Of a DNA stretch of 64,000 nucleotides, positions 12,101 to 25,739 are shown piece by piece. Source of the stretch: Nicotiana tabacum. Its lineage: Eukaryota; Streptophyta; Magnoliopsida; Solanales; Solanaceae. Position 1 is the stretch's first letter; the number at the start of each line of letters is the position of its first letter. The notes under the pieces were generated by a model. It was not told the origin of the DNA. It did no database searches and saw only the letters and a list, made by a program, of their open reading frames with translations. The stretch is from the NCBI RefSeq assembly GCF_000715075.1, contig NC_134080.1, forward strand, positions 35,382,758 to 35,446,757, read 5' to 3'. The translations under genes and the position numbers were made by a program.

Positions 12101-15100
12101 TCTCATTATCCAGGACCCTCCTGAGAATTTAAAAACTAAATCCCATTATCCTGAAGGGTCCTAAAAAAATAAAAAACTGAATCCTATTTTCCAGGAGACT
12201 CCTGAGAACTTTTAAAATTAAATCCCATTATCTAGGAGGGTCCTGAAAATTTTACATTAAATCCCATTATCCAGAAGGGTCTTGAAAATTTTAAATTAAA
12301 TCCCATTATCCAGGAGGTCCTGAAAACTTAAAAACTAAATCCCATTATCTAAGAGGGTCCTGAAAATTTTAAATTAAATTCCATTATTCAAGAGGGTCCT
12401 AAAAACTTAAAAACTAAATCTCATTATCCAGGAGGGTCCTGAAAATTTTAAATTAAATCGCATTATCCAGGAGGGTCCTAAGAATTTAAAAACTAAATCT
12501 TATTATCCAGGAGGGTCCTGAAAACTTAAAAAAACTGGATCCCATTATCCAGGAGGGTCCTGAGATTTTTCAAAATTACATCCCATTATCCAGGAGGGTC
12601 CTAAAAATTTTAAATTAAATCCCATTATCCAAGAGGGTTCTGAAAAATTTAAATTAAATCCCATTGTCTAGGAGTGTCCTAAAAATTTTAAATTAAATCC
12701 CATTTATCCAGGAGGGTCCTATGAATTTAAAAACTAAATCCCATTATCCAGGAAGGTCCTGAAAACTTAAAAAACCTGAATCCCATTATTCAGGAGGGTC
12801 TTGAGAATTTTAAATTAAATCCCATTATCCAGGAGGGACCTGAAAATTTTAAAACTAGATCCCATTATCCCAGAGGGTCCTGAAAACTTAAAAAACTAAA
12901 TCCCATTGTCTAGAAGGGTCCTAAAATTTTTATAATAAATCCCATTATCCAGGAGGTAATGAGAATTTAAAAACTAGATCCCATTATCCAGGAGTGTCCT
13001 GAAAACTTAAAAACTAAATCTCATTATCCCGGAGGGTCCTGAGAACTTTTAAAATTAAATCCCATTATCCAGGAGGGTCCTGAAAATTTAAAATTAAATC
13101 TCATTATCCAGGAGGGCCCTGAAAAATTAAAAACTAAATACCATTATCCAGGAGGGTTCTAAAAATTTTAAATTAAATCCTATTATCCAGGAGGGTTCTC
13201 TGAATTTAGAAACTAAATCTCATTATCAAGGAAGGTCCTGAAAACTTAAAAACTAAATCCCATTATCCAGGAGGGTCCGGAGAATTTAAAAACTAGATCC
13301 CATTATCCAGGAGGGTCCTGAAAACTTAAAAATTTAATCCCATTATCCAGTAGGGTCCTGAGAACTTTTAAAATTAAATCACATTATCTAGGAGGGTCTT
13401 GAAAACTTAAAATCTAAATCCCATTATCTAGGAGGGTCCTAAAAATTTTAAATTAAATCCCTTTATCCAGGAGGATCCTGAGAATTTAGAAACTAAATCC
13501 CATTATCCAGGAGGGTCCTGTAAACAAAAAAAACTAAATCACATTATCCAGGAAGGTCCTGAGAATTTTAAATTAAATCTCATTATCCTGGAGGGTCCTG
13601 AGAATTTAAAAACTAAATCCATTATCCAGGAGGGTCCTAAAAACTTAAAAAAAGATTCTCATTATCTAGGAGGCTCCTGAGAACTTTTAAAATTAAATCC
13701 CATTATCCAGGAGGGTCCTGAAAATTTTATATTAAATCCCATTATCTAGGAGGGTCCTGAAAATTTTAAATTAAATCCCGTTATTCAGGAGGTCCTGAAA
13801 ACTTAAAAACTAAATCCCATTATCCAGGAGGGTCCTAAAAATTTTAAATTAAATCCCTTTATCTAAGAGGGTCCTGAAAACTTAAAAACTAAATCCCATT
13901 ATCCAGGAGGGCCCTGAAAACTTAAAAACTAAATACCATTATCCAGGAGGGTCCGGAGAATTTAAAAACTAGATCCCATTATCCAAGAGGGTCCTGAAAA
14001 CTTAAAAATTAAATTTCATTATCCAGGAGGGTCCTGAGAACTTTTAAAATTAAATCTCATTATATAGAAGGGTCCTGAAAACTTAAAATCTAAATCCCAT
14101 TATCTAGGAGGGTCCTAAAAATTTTAAATTAAATCCCATTATCCATGAGGGTCCTGAGAATTTAGAAACTAAATCCCATTATCCAGGAGGGTCCTGTAAA
14201 CAAAAAAACTAAATCACATTATCTAGCAGGGTCCTGAGAATTTTAAATTAAATCTCATTATCCTGGAGGTTCCTGAGAATTTAAAAACTAAATCCATTAT
14301 CCAAGGGAGTCCTGAAAACTTAAAAAAACGATTCTCATTATCTAGGAGGGTCCTAAGAACTTTTAAATTAAATCCCGTTATTCAGGAGGTCCTGAAAACT
14401 TAAAAACTAAATCCCATTATCCAGGAGGGTCCTGAAAATTTTAAATTAAATCCTATTATCCAAGAGGGTCCTGAAAACTTAAAAACTAAATCCCATTATC
14501 CAGGAGGGCCCTGAAAACTTAAAAACTAAATACCATTATCCAGGAGGGTTCTAAAATTTATAAATTAAATCCTATTATCCAGGAGGGTCCTCAGAATTTA
14601 GAAACTAAATCTCATTATCAAGGAGGGTCCTGAAAACTTAAAAACTAAATCTCATTATCCAGGAGGGTCTGGAGAATTTAAAAACTAGATCCCATTATCC
14701 AGGAGGGTCCTGAAAACTTAAAAATTAAATCCCATTATCCAGGAGGGTCCTGAGAACTTTTAAAAATAAATCACATTATCTAGGAGGGTCCTGAAAACTT
14801 AAAATCTAAATCCCATTATCTAGGAGGGTCCTAAAATTTTTAAATTAAATCCCATTATCCAGGAGGGCCCTGAAAAATTAAAAACTAAATACCATTATCC
14901 AGGAGGGTTCTAAAAATTTTAAATTAAATCCTATCATCCAGGAGGGTCCTCTGAATTTAGAAACTAAATCTCATTATCAAGGAAGGTCCTGAAAACTTAA
15001 AAACTGAATCCCATTATCCAGGAGGGTCCGGAGAATTTAAAAACTAGATCTCATTATCCAGGAGAGTCCTGAAAACTTAAAAATTGAATCCCATTATCCA

Positions 15101-18100
15101 GTAGGGTCCTGAGAACTTTTAAAATTAAATTCCATTATTTAGGAGGGTCCTGAAAACTTAAAATCTAAATCTCATTATCTAGGAGGGTCCTAAAAATTTT
15201 AAATTAAATCCCATTATCCAGGAGGATCCTGAGAATTTAGAAACTAAATCCCATTATCCAGGAGGGTCCTGTAAACAAAAAAAACTAAATCACATTATCT
15301 AGGAGGGTCCTAAGAATTTTAAATTAAATCTCATTATCCTGGAGGGTCCTGAGAATTTAAAAACTAAATCCATTATCCAGGAGAGTCCTGAAAACTTAAA
15401 AAATATATTCTCATTATCTAGGAGGGTCCTGAGAACTTTTAAAATTAAATCCCATTATCCAGGAGGGTCTTGAAAATTTTAAATTAAATCCCATTATCTA
15501 GGAGGGTCCTGAAAATTTTAAATTAAATCCCGTTATTTAGGAGGTTCTGAAAACTTAAAAACTAAATCCCATTATCCAGGAGGGTCTTGAAAATTTTAAA
15601 TTAAATCCCATTATCCAAGAGGGTCCTGAAAACATAAAACCTAAATCTCATTATCCAGGAGGGCCCTGAAAACTTAAAAACTAAATACCATTATCCAGGA
15701 GGGTTCTAAAATTTTTAAATTAAATCCTATTATCCATGAGGGTCCTCAGAATTTAGAAACTAAATTTCATTATCAAGGAGGGTCCTGAAAACTTAAAAAC
15801 TAAATTCCATTATCCAGGAGGGTTCGGAGAATTTAAAAACTAGATCCCATTATCCAGGAGAGTCCTGAAAACATAAAAATTAAATTTCATAATCCAGGAG
15901 GGTCCTGAGAACTTTTAAAATTAAATCCCATTATCTAGGAGGGTCCTAAAATTTTTAAATTAAATCCCATTATCCAGGGGGGTCCTGAGAATTTAGAAAC
16001 TAAATCCCATTATCCAGGAGGGTCCTGTAAACAAATAAAAACTAAATCACATTATCTAGGAGGGTCCTGAGAATTTTAAATTAAATCTCATTATCCTGGA
16101 GGGTCCTGAGAATTTAAAAACTAAATCCATTATCCAGGGGAGTCCTGAAAACTTAAAAAAAAGATTCTCATTATCTAGGAGGGTCCTAAAAACTTTTAAA
16201 ATTAAATCCCATTATCCAGGAGGGTCCTGAAAATTTTAAATTAAATCCCATTATCTAGGAGGGTCCTGAAAATTTTAAATTAAATCTCGTTATTCAGGAG
16301 GTCCTGAAAACTTAAAAACTAAATCCCATTATCCAGGAGGGTCCTGAAAATTTTAAATTAAATCTCATTATCCAAGAAGGTCCTGAAAACTTAAAAACTA
16401 AATCCCATTATCCAGGAGGGCCCTGAAAACTTAAAAACTAAATACCATTATCCAGGAGGGTTCTAAAAATTATAAATTAAATCATATTATCCAGGAGGGT
16501 CCTCAGAATTTAAAAACTAAATCTCATAATCAAGGAGGGTCTTGAAAACTTAAAAACTAAATCTCATTATCCAGGATGGTCTGGAGAATTTAAAAACTAG
16601 ATCCCATTATCCAGGAGGGTCCTGAAAACTTAAAAATTAAATCCCATTATTCAGGAGGGTCCTGAGAACTTTTAAAAATAAATCCCATTATCTAGGAGGG
16701 TCCTGAAAACTTAAAATCTAAATCCCATTATCTAGGAGGGTCCTAAATTTTTTAAATTAAATCACATTATCCAGGAGGGTCCTGAGAATTTAGAAACTAA
16801 ATCCTATTATCCAGGAGGGTCCTGTAAACAAAAAACCTAAATCACATTATCTAGGAGGTTCCTGAGAATTTTAAATTAAATCTCATTATCCTGGAGGGTC
16901 CTGAGAATTTAAAAACAAAATCCATTATCCAAGAGGGTCCTGAAAACTTAAAAAAAAGATTCTCATTATTTAGGAGAGTCCTGAGAACTTTTAAAATTAA
17001 ATCCCATTATCCAGGAGGGTCCTGAAAATTTTAAATTAAATCCCATTATCTAGGAGGGTCCTGAAAATTTTAAATTAAATCCCTTTATTCAGGAAGTCAT
17101 GAAAACTTAAAAACTAAATCCCATTATCCAGGAGGGTCCTGAAAATTTTAAATTAAATCCCATTATCCAAGAGGGTTCTGAAAACTTAAAAACTAAATCT
17201 CATTATCCAGGAGGGTCCTGAGAATTTTAAATTAAATCTCATTATCCAGGAGAGTCCTGAGAATTTAAAAAGTAAATCCCATTATCCAGGAGGGTCCTAA
17301 AAACTTAAAAAAATTGAATCTCATTATCTAGGAGAGTCCTGAGAACATTCAAAATTAAATCCCATTATCAAGGAGGGTCCTGAGAATTTTAAATTAAATT
17401 CAATTATCCAGTAGGGTCCTGAAAATTTAAAAACTAGATCTCATTATCCAATAGGGTCCTGAAAACATAAAAACTAAATTACATTATCCAGGAGGGTCCT
17501 GAAAATTTATAAACTACATCCCATTATCCAAGAGGGTCCTGAAAAATTAAAAACTAAATCCCATTGTCTAGGAGGGTCCTAAAATTTTTAAATTAAATCC
17601 CATTATCCAGGAGGGTTTTCTGAGAATTTAAAAATTAGATCCCATTATCCAAGAGGGTCCTAAAAACTTAAGAACTAAATCCTATATCTCGGAGGGTCCT
17701 GAGAACTTTTTAAATTAAATCCCATTATCCAGGAGGGTCCTGAAAATTTTAAATTAAATCCCATTATCCAAGAGGGTCCTTAGAATTTAGAAACTAAATT
17801 CCATTATCCAGGAGGGTCCTGAAAACTTAAAAACTAAATCCCATTATCCAGGAGGGTCCTGAGAATTTAAAAACTAGATCTCATTATCCAGGAGGGTCCA
17901 GAAAACTTAAAAATTAAATCCCATTATCTAGGAGGGTCCTGAAAATTTTAAATTTAATCCTATTATCCAGTAGGATTCTGAGAATTTAAAAACTAGATCC
18001 CATTATCCAGGAGGGTCCTGAAAACTTAAAAACTAAATCTCATTATCCCGGAGGGTCCTGAGAACTTTTAAAATTAAATCCCATTATCCAGGAAGGTCCT

Positions 18101-21100
18101 TTAAATTTAAAATTAAATCCCATTATCTATGAGGGTCCTGAAAACTTAAAAACTAAATCCCATTATCCAGGAGGGTCCTAAAAATTTTAAATTAAATTCC
18201 ATTATCCAGGAGGGCCCTCAGAATTTAGAAACTAAATTCCATTATCCAGGAGGGTCCTGAAAACTTAAAAACTAAATCCCATTATCCAGGAGAGTCCTGA
18301 GAATTTTAAATTAAATTCCATTATCCAGGAGGGTCCTGAGAATTTTTATTTAAATCCCATTATCCAGGAGGGTCCTGAAAACTTAAAAAAAAGATTCTCA
18401 TTATTTAGGAGGGTTCTGAGAATTTTAAATTAAATCTCATTATCCAGGAGGGTTCTGAAAATTTTAAATTAAATCTCATTATCCAGGAGGGTCCTGAGAA
18501 TTTAAAAACTAAATCTCATTATACAGGAGGGTCCTGAAAAATTAAAAAACTGAATCCCATTATTTAGGAGACTCATGACAACTTTTAAAATTAAATCCCA
18601 TTATACAGGAGGGTCCTGAAACTTTTAAATTAAGTCTCATTATCCAGGAGGGTCCTGAAAATTTTAAATTAAATCCCATTATCCAGGAGGTCCTGAAAAC
18701 TTAAAAACTAAATCGCATTATCCAGGAGGGTCTTAAAAATTTTAAATTAAATACCATTATCCAGGAGGGTTCTTAGAATTTAGAAACTAAATTCCATTAT
18801 CCAGGAGGTCCTGAAAACTTAAAAACTAAATCCCATTATCCAGGAGGGTCCTGAAAACTTAAAAAACTTAATCTCATTATCCAGGAGGCTCCTGAGAACT
18901 TTTAAAATTAAATCCCATTATCCAGGAGAGTCCTGAAAATTTTAAATTAAATCTCATTATCCAGGAGGGTCCTGAAAATTTTAAATTAAATCTCATTAAC
19001 CAGGAGGGTCCTGAGAATATTTAACCTAAATCCCATTATCCAGGAGGGTCCTGAAAACTTAAAAACTAAATCTCATTATCCAGGAGAGTCCTGAGAATTT
19101 TAAATTAAATCCCATTATCCAAGAGGGTCCTGAAAATTAAAAAACTAGATCTCATTATCCAAGAGGGTCCTGAAAACTTAAAAAACTAAATCCCATTATC
19201 CAGAAGGGGTCCAAAAAATTTAAAAACTAGATCCCATTATCCATAAGGGTCCTGAAAATTTAAAAACTAAATCCCATTGTCTAGGAGGGTCCTAAAAATT
19301 TTAAATTAAATCCTATTATCCAGGAGGGTTTTGAGAATTTAAAAAGTAGATCCCATTATGAAGGAGGGTCCTGAAAACTTATGAACTAAATCCCATATCC
19401 CGGAGGGTCCTGAGAACTTTTAAAATTAAATCTCATTATGCAGGAGGGTCCTGGAAATTTAAAATTAAATCCCATTATCCAGGAGGGTCTTGAAAACTTA
19501 AAAACTAAATCCCATTATCCAGGAGGGTCCTGAGAATTTTAAATTAAATCCCACAATCCAGGAGGGTCCTGAGAATTTAAAAACTAAATCAGGAGGGACC
19601 TGAAAACTTAAAAAACAGAATCCCATTATCCAGGACGGTCCTGAGAAATTTTAAAATTAAATCCCATTATCTAGGAGGAAACTAAAAATTTAAAAACTAG
19701 ATCCCATTATCCAGAAGGGTCCTAAAAACATAAAAACTAAATCCCATTGTCCAGAAGGGTCCTGAAAATTTTAAATAAATCCCATTATCCAGGAGGGTCC
19801 TGAGAATTTAAAAACTAGATCTCATTATCCAAGAGGGTCCTGAAAACTTAAAAATTAAATCCCATTATCCAGGAGGGTCCTGAGAACTTTTAAAATTAAA
19901 TCTCATTATCCAGGAGGGTCCTGAAAAGTTAAAAACTAGATCCCATTATCCAGGAGGGTCCTGAAAACTCAAAAACTAAATCCCATTATCCAAGAGGGTC
20001 CTGAAAATTTTAAATTAAATCCCATTATCCAGGAGGGTCCTGAGAATTTTTATAATTAAATCCCATTTTCCAGGAGGGTCCTAAGAATTTTAAATTAAAT
20101 TCCATTATCCAGAAGGGTCCTGAATACTTCAAAACTAAATCCCATTATCCAGGATGGTCGTGAAAATTTTAAATTAAATCCCATTATCCAGGAGGGTCCT
20201 GAGAATTTTAAACTGAATCCCATTATCCAGGAGAGTCCTGAAAATTTAAAAACTAGATCTCATTATCCAGGACGGTCCTGAAAACTTTAAAACTAAATCC
20301 CATTGTCAAGGAGAGTCCTGAGAAATTTTATAACTAAATCCCATTATTCAGGAGAGTCCTAAGAATTTTAAATTAAATCCCATTATCCAGGAGGGTCCTG
20401 AAAACTTAAAAACTAAATCCCATTATCTAGGAGGGTCCTGAAAATTTTAAATTAAATTCCATTATCCAGGAGGGTCCTGAGAATTTTAAACTGAATCCCA
20501 TTATCCAGGAGACTCCTGAGAACTTTCAAAATTAAATCTCATTATCCAGGAGGGTTCTAAAATTTTTAAATTAAATTCCATTATCCAGGAGGGTCCTGAG
20601 AATTTAGAAACCAAATCCCATTATCCAGGAGGGTCCTGAAAATTAAAAAACTAAATCCCATTAGCCAGGAGGGTCCTGAGAATTTTAAATTAAATCCCAT
20701 TATCCAGGAGGGTCCTGAAAATTTTAAATTAAATCTCATTATCCAGGAGGGTCCTAAGAATTTAAAAACTAAATCCCATTATCCAGGAGGGTCCTGAAAA
20801 CTTAAAAAACTGAATCCCATTATTTAGGAGACTCATGAGAACTTTTAAAATTAAATTCCATTATCCAGGAGGGTTCTGAAAATTTTAAATTAAATCTCAT
20901 TATCCAGGAGGGTCCTGAAAATTTTAAATTAAATCCCATTATCCAGGAAGTCCTGAAAACTTAAAAACTAAATCACATTATCCAGGAGGGTCCTAAAAAC
21001 TTAAAAAACTGGATCCCATTATTTCGGAGACTCCTGAGAACTTTTAAAATTAAATCCCATTATATAGGAGGGTCCTAAAAATTTTAAATTAAATCTCATT

Positions 21101-24100
21101 ATCCAGGAGGGTCCTGAAAATTTTAAATTAAATCCTATTATCCAGGAGGTCCTGAAAACTTAAAAACTAAATCGCATTATCCAGGAGGGTCCTAAAAATT
21201 TTAAATTAAATCTCATTATCCTGTAGGGTCCTTAGAATTTAGAAACTAAATCCCATTTTCCAGGAGGTCCTGAAAACTTAAAAACTTAATCCCATTATCC
21301 AGGAGGGTCCTGAAAACTTAAAAAACTAAATCTCATTATCCAGGAGTCTCCTGAGAACTTTTAAAATTAAATCCCATTATCCTGGAGGGTTCTGAAAATT
21401 TTAAATTAAATCTCATTATCTAGGAGTGTCCTGAAAATTTTAAATTAAATCCCATTATCCACGAGGGTCCTGAGAATATTTAAACTAAATCCCAATATCC
21501 AGGAGGGTCCTGAAAACTTAAAAACTAAATCTCATTATCCAGGAGAATCCTGAGAATTTTAAATTAAATCACATTATCCAGGAGGGTCCTGAAAATTTAA
21601 AAACTAGATCTCATTATCCAAGAGGGTCCTGAAAACTTAAAAAACTAAATTCCATTATCCAGAAGGGCTCCTGAAAATTTAAAAACTAGATCCCATTATC
21701 CAGAAGGGTCCTGAAAATTTAAAAACTAAATCTCATTGTCTAGAAGGGTCCTAAAAATTTTAAATTAAATCTCATTATCCAGGAGGGTTCTGAGAATTTA
21801 AAAAGTAGATCCCATTATCAAGGAGGGTCCTGAAAACTTATGAACTAAATCCCATATCCCGGAGGGTCCTGAGAACTTTTAAAATTAAATCTCATTATGC
21901 AGAAGGGTCCTGGAAATTTAAAATTAAATCCCATTATCCAGGAGGGTCCTGAAAACTTAAAAACTAAATCCCATTATCCAGAAGGGTCCTAAAACTTTTA
22001 AATTAAATCCTATTATCCAGGAGGGTCCTCAGAACTTAGAAACTAAATACCATTATCCAGGAGGGTCCTGAAAACTTAAAAACTAAATCCCATTATCCAG
22101 GAGGGTCCTGAGAATTTTAAATTAAATCCCACTATCCAGGAGGGTCCTGCGAATTTTAAATTAAATCCCATTATCCAGGAGGGTCCTGAGAATTTAAAAA
22201 CTAAATCAGGAGGGTTCTGAAAACTTAAAAAACAGAATCCCATTGTCCAGGACGGTCCTGAGAAATTTTAAAATTAAATCCCATTATTCAGGAGGAACCT
22301 GAAAATTTAAAAACTAAATCCCATTGTCCAGAAGGGTCCTGAAAATTTTAAATAAATCCCATTATCCAGGAGGGTCCTGATAATTTAAAAACTAGATCCC
22401 ATTATCCAAGAGGGTCATGAAAACTTAAAAATTAAATCCCATTATCCAGGAGGGTCCTGAGAACTTTTAAAATTAAATCTCATTATCCAGGAGGGTCCTG
22501 AAAAGTTAAAAACTAGATCCCATTATCCAGGAGGGTCCTGAAAACTCAAAAACTAAATCTCATTATCCAGTAGGGTCCTAAAAATTTTAAATTAAATCCC
22601 ATTATCCAGGAGGGTCCTAAGAACTTTTATAATTAAATCCCATTATCCAGGAGGGTCATAAGAATTTTAAATTAAATTCCATTATTTAGGAGGGTCATGA
22701 AAACTTAAAAATTAAATCCCATTATCCAGGAGGATCGTAAAAATTTTAAATTAAATCCCATTATCCAGGAAGGTCCTGAGAATTTTAAACTGAATCCCAT
22801 TATCCAAGAGGGTCCTGAAAATTTAAAAACTAGATCCCATTATCCAGGACGGTCCTGAAAACTTAAAAACTAAATCCCATTGTCCAGGAGGGTCCTGAAA
22901 ATTTTAAATTAAATCTCATTATCCAGGAGGGTTCTGAGAACTTTTATAACTAAATCCCATTATCCAGAAAAGTCCTAATAATTTTAAATTAAATCCCATT
23001 ATCCAGGAGGGTCCTGAAAACTTAAAAATTAAATCCCATTATCCAGGAGGGTCCTGAAAATTTTAAATTAAATCCCATTATCCAGGAGGGTCCTGAGAAT
23101 TATAAACTGAATCATATTATCCAGGAGACTCCTGAGAACTTTTAAAATTAAATCCCATTATCCAGGAGGGTCCTGAAAATTTTAAATTAAATCCCATTAT
23201 CCAGGAGGGTCCTAAAAACTTAAAAACTAAATCCCATTATCCATGAGGGTCCTAAAAATTTTAAATTAAATCCCATTACCCATGAGGGTCCTGAGAATTT
23301 TAAAATTAAATCCCATTATCCAGGAGGGTCCTGAAATTTTAAAATTAAATCCCATTATCCAGGAGGGTCCTGAGAATTTTAAATTAAATCTCATTATCCA
23401 GGAGGGTCCTGAGAATTTAAAAACTAAATCCCATTATCCAGGAGTGTCCTGAAAACTTAAAAAACAGAATCTCATTATCCAGGAGGGTCCTGAAAACATA
23501 AAAAACAGTATCCCATTATCTAGGAGGGTCCTGAGAACTTTTAAAATTAAATCCCATTATCCAGGAGGGTCCTGAAAATTTTTAATTAAATCCCATTATC
23601 TAGGAGGGTCCTGAAAATTTTAAATTAAATCCCATTATCCAAGAGGGTCCTAAAAAACTTAAAAACTAAATCCCATTATCCAGGAGGGTCCTGAAAATTT
23701 TAAATTAAATCCCATTATCCAGGAGGGTCCTAAGAATTTAAAAACTAAATTCCATTATCCAGGAGGGTCCTGAAAACTTAAAAACTAAATCCCATTCTCC
23801 AGGAGGGTCCTGAGAATTTTAAATTAAATCCCATTATCCAGGAGGGTCCTCAGAATTTAAAAACTAAATCCCATTATCCAGGAGGGTCCTGAGAAATTTT
23901 AAAATTAAATCCCATTATCTAGGAAGGTCCTGAAAATTTTAAATATAATCCCATTATCCAGGAGGGTCCTGAAAATTTTAAATTAAATACCATTATCCAG
24001 GAGAGTCCTGAGAATTTAAAAACTAAATCCCATTTCCAGGAGGGTCCTGAAAACTTATATAAACTGAATCCCATTATCCAGGAGGGTCTTGAGAAATTTT

Positions 24101-24210
24101 AAAATTAAATCCCATTATCCAGGAGCGTCCTGAAAATTTTAAATTAAATCCCATCATCCAGGAGGGTCCTGAAAATTTTAAATTAAATCTCATTATCCAG
24201 GAGGGTCCTT
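9175..24210 (-). repeat. Array 2 of the Ogre A 3' UTR: 15 kb of ~40 bp tandem units
   Basis: About 370 units by arithmetic of AAATCCCATTATCCAGGAGG followed by GTCCTGAAAACTTAAAAACT or the variants TTTTAAATT and GAACTTTTAAAATT. Units are 39-41 bp. Each contains CAGGA-GGG-TCCTG, a perfect 5 bp inverted repeat; units followed by GAGAACTTTT often have the 6 bp form CAGGAG-N-CTCCTG. Variant units recur in long-range patterns, for example a GGGCCCTG-type marker at about 13.11, 13.91, 14.50, 14.87, 15.66 and 16.41 kb. The unit length is not a multiple of three and sense frames contain stops. Hypervariable tandem repeats in the 3' UTR of Ogre elements are a known source of plant satellites; an array this large inside one element is unusual. 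Confidence 0.95.
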
Positions 24211-24281
24211 AGAGTTTACGGTCAAACCTGTCTGGTGCTTGCCTTTCCTTGCGGTGGGTTTCTCCGAAACAAACGAAATTT

Positions 24282-24294
24282 CCTGCCCCTCTTT
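24282..24294 (-). other. Internal PPT-like tract in Ogre A
   Basis: Sense AAAGAGGGGCAGG is identical over 13 nt to the terminal PPT of Ogre B and differs only in the last base from the terminal PPT of Ogre A. It lies just upstream, in sense, of the 15 kb array and is not next to an LTR. Confidence 0.65.
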
Positions 24295-24344
24295 AAAATC
24301 AAAGAAAAAGCGTGTCAGTTTAAAATATGGTGGTTGGTTTGTGG

Positions 24345-24945
24345 CCTTGACTTTGAGGGCGGTTGCTCCTTCACTTCTCATGATAACTGATTCACTCGAA
24401 GACCTTGCTTGTTCCTTGACTAATCACTTTCTCTGTCATCCTTACCACAGAAAATACCTCTTCTCCGTTCAGACCTAATACCTTTTATTTGTTGCATTAC
24501 TCATGAATTGACATTTACCAACCTTTGTGTCTCACATGAATCCCAAAGCACGTCAATTACCGTCCACTCAATGTGCATGCTGTTCTTTCCTAATTTAACC
24601 CACCGGCATTGGCCTTGAGGTCTATTGCTCCTTCACTTGCTCTGATAACTTTGATTTCTACTGGGAAGACCTTGCTTGTCACTAGTTAACCACTTTATTT
24701 GTTAATCTTATCACAGAAAATACCTTTGATCCGTTCACCCTACACCCTGCATCTGTTGCATTGTTCATGAATTGATATATACCAAACCTTTGTGTTTCTA
24801 CGAAAATACCTTTGATTCGTTCACCTAACACCCTCCATCTTGTTGCATTATTCCTGAATTGATATGTACCAAACCTTTGTATTTCATAAGGATCCCAAAG
24901 CATGTTGATTATTACCAGCTCAATGCGCTTGTTGTTCTTTTCTGA
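24345..24945 (-). repeat. Imperfect ~265 bp tandem duplication with a partial third copy
   Basis: The blocks at about 24345-24590 and 24613-24800 share GGTTGCTCCTTCACTT, GAAGACCTTGCTTGT, CACAGAAAATACCT and CATGAATTGA in the same order. A third partial copy at 24801-24940 repeats the AAAATACCTTTGAT..CCAAACCTTTGT part and then CCCAAAGCA..CTCAATG. Non-coding. Confidence 0.75.
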
Positions 24946-25289
24946 CTTATGACATTTTGATGTATTAGCCAGACCCCGTTTTGTGCAATTGGACAGCTGG
25001 TAGCAAATTTGAAGTCATTTCTCACTTGTTCTAACCGCACAGACTCAGGAAGAGGAAGTGAACAAGACAAAAAGAACAGAGTTAAGGACAATGGAAAAGA
25101 TGATTCCTAACGAGAAAACAACAAAGTAGAAACCTATCATTTGTGGATACTAACTCTAATGACCATGACATGCACCTGTGGCCTATTCTATCAAGTAATC
25201 CCGATGTTTGACTCTTGTTGTACCTTTAAACCATGAAACTGGGCTTTAATGCTCCGATTATCCAATCTGATTCACAATCCTTATTCGAC

Positions 25290-25472
25290 TTGTAGTGCCC
25301 GGAGAGTTTTCACCATCAAGCCTCTCTCATTTGTTCTTTCTCTCAACTTACCGTCGCCTCAAGGTGCCCGTGAAGGTTTTCACCAATAAGACTCTCTCAT
25401 TTTTTATTTCTCTCAGCTTTCCATCGCCTTACAGTGCCCGTGAAGGTTTTCACCAATAAGACTCTCTCATTT
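25290..25472 (-). repeat. Three tandem ~72 bp units
   Basis: Units contain GTGCCCGTGAAGGTTTTCAC followed by CAATAAGACTCTCTCATTT, at about 25291, 25362 and 25433; the first copy is more divergent. GTGAA and TTCAC form a perfect stem in copies two and three. Confidence 0.8.
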
Positions 25473-25739
25473 TTAACATTTCCCTACTTGGACCAAAGTG
25501 ATGCCCCTGATATGCATTACCTCTCATTGTTTGACCTGGCATTTCTCGAAAACTGATCGGAAGGTCTTTCTTTGGACCGTAATGTGGGATTTTTGATAGG
25601 GTTAGAAAGAAAGAATATCAAAACTCAAAACAATTCACATGGGTTCAAAATTACAACTTTCAGAATCAGATTTCTTACAACAACCACAACTTCTGCCCCA
25701 GTTTCTTGCTTGGGGACTTTTGGATTTTTATTTTGATGG

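Noticed and set aside
9175..24210. CRISPR-like regular array
   Set aside because: Units are contiguous degenerate 40-mers with no unique spacers, inside a plant LTR retrotransposon.
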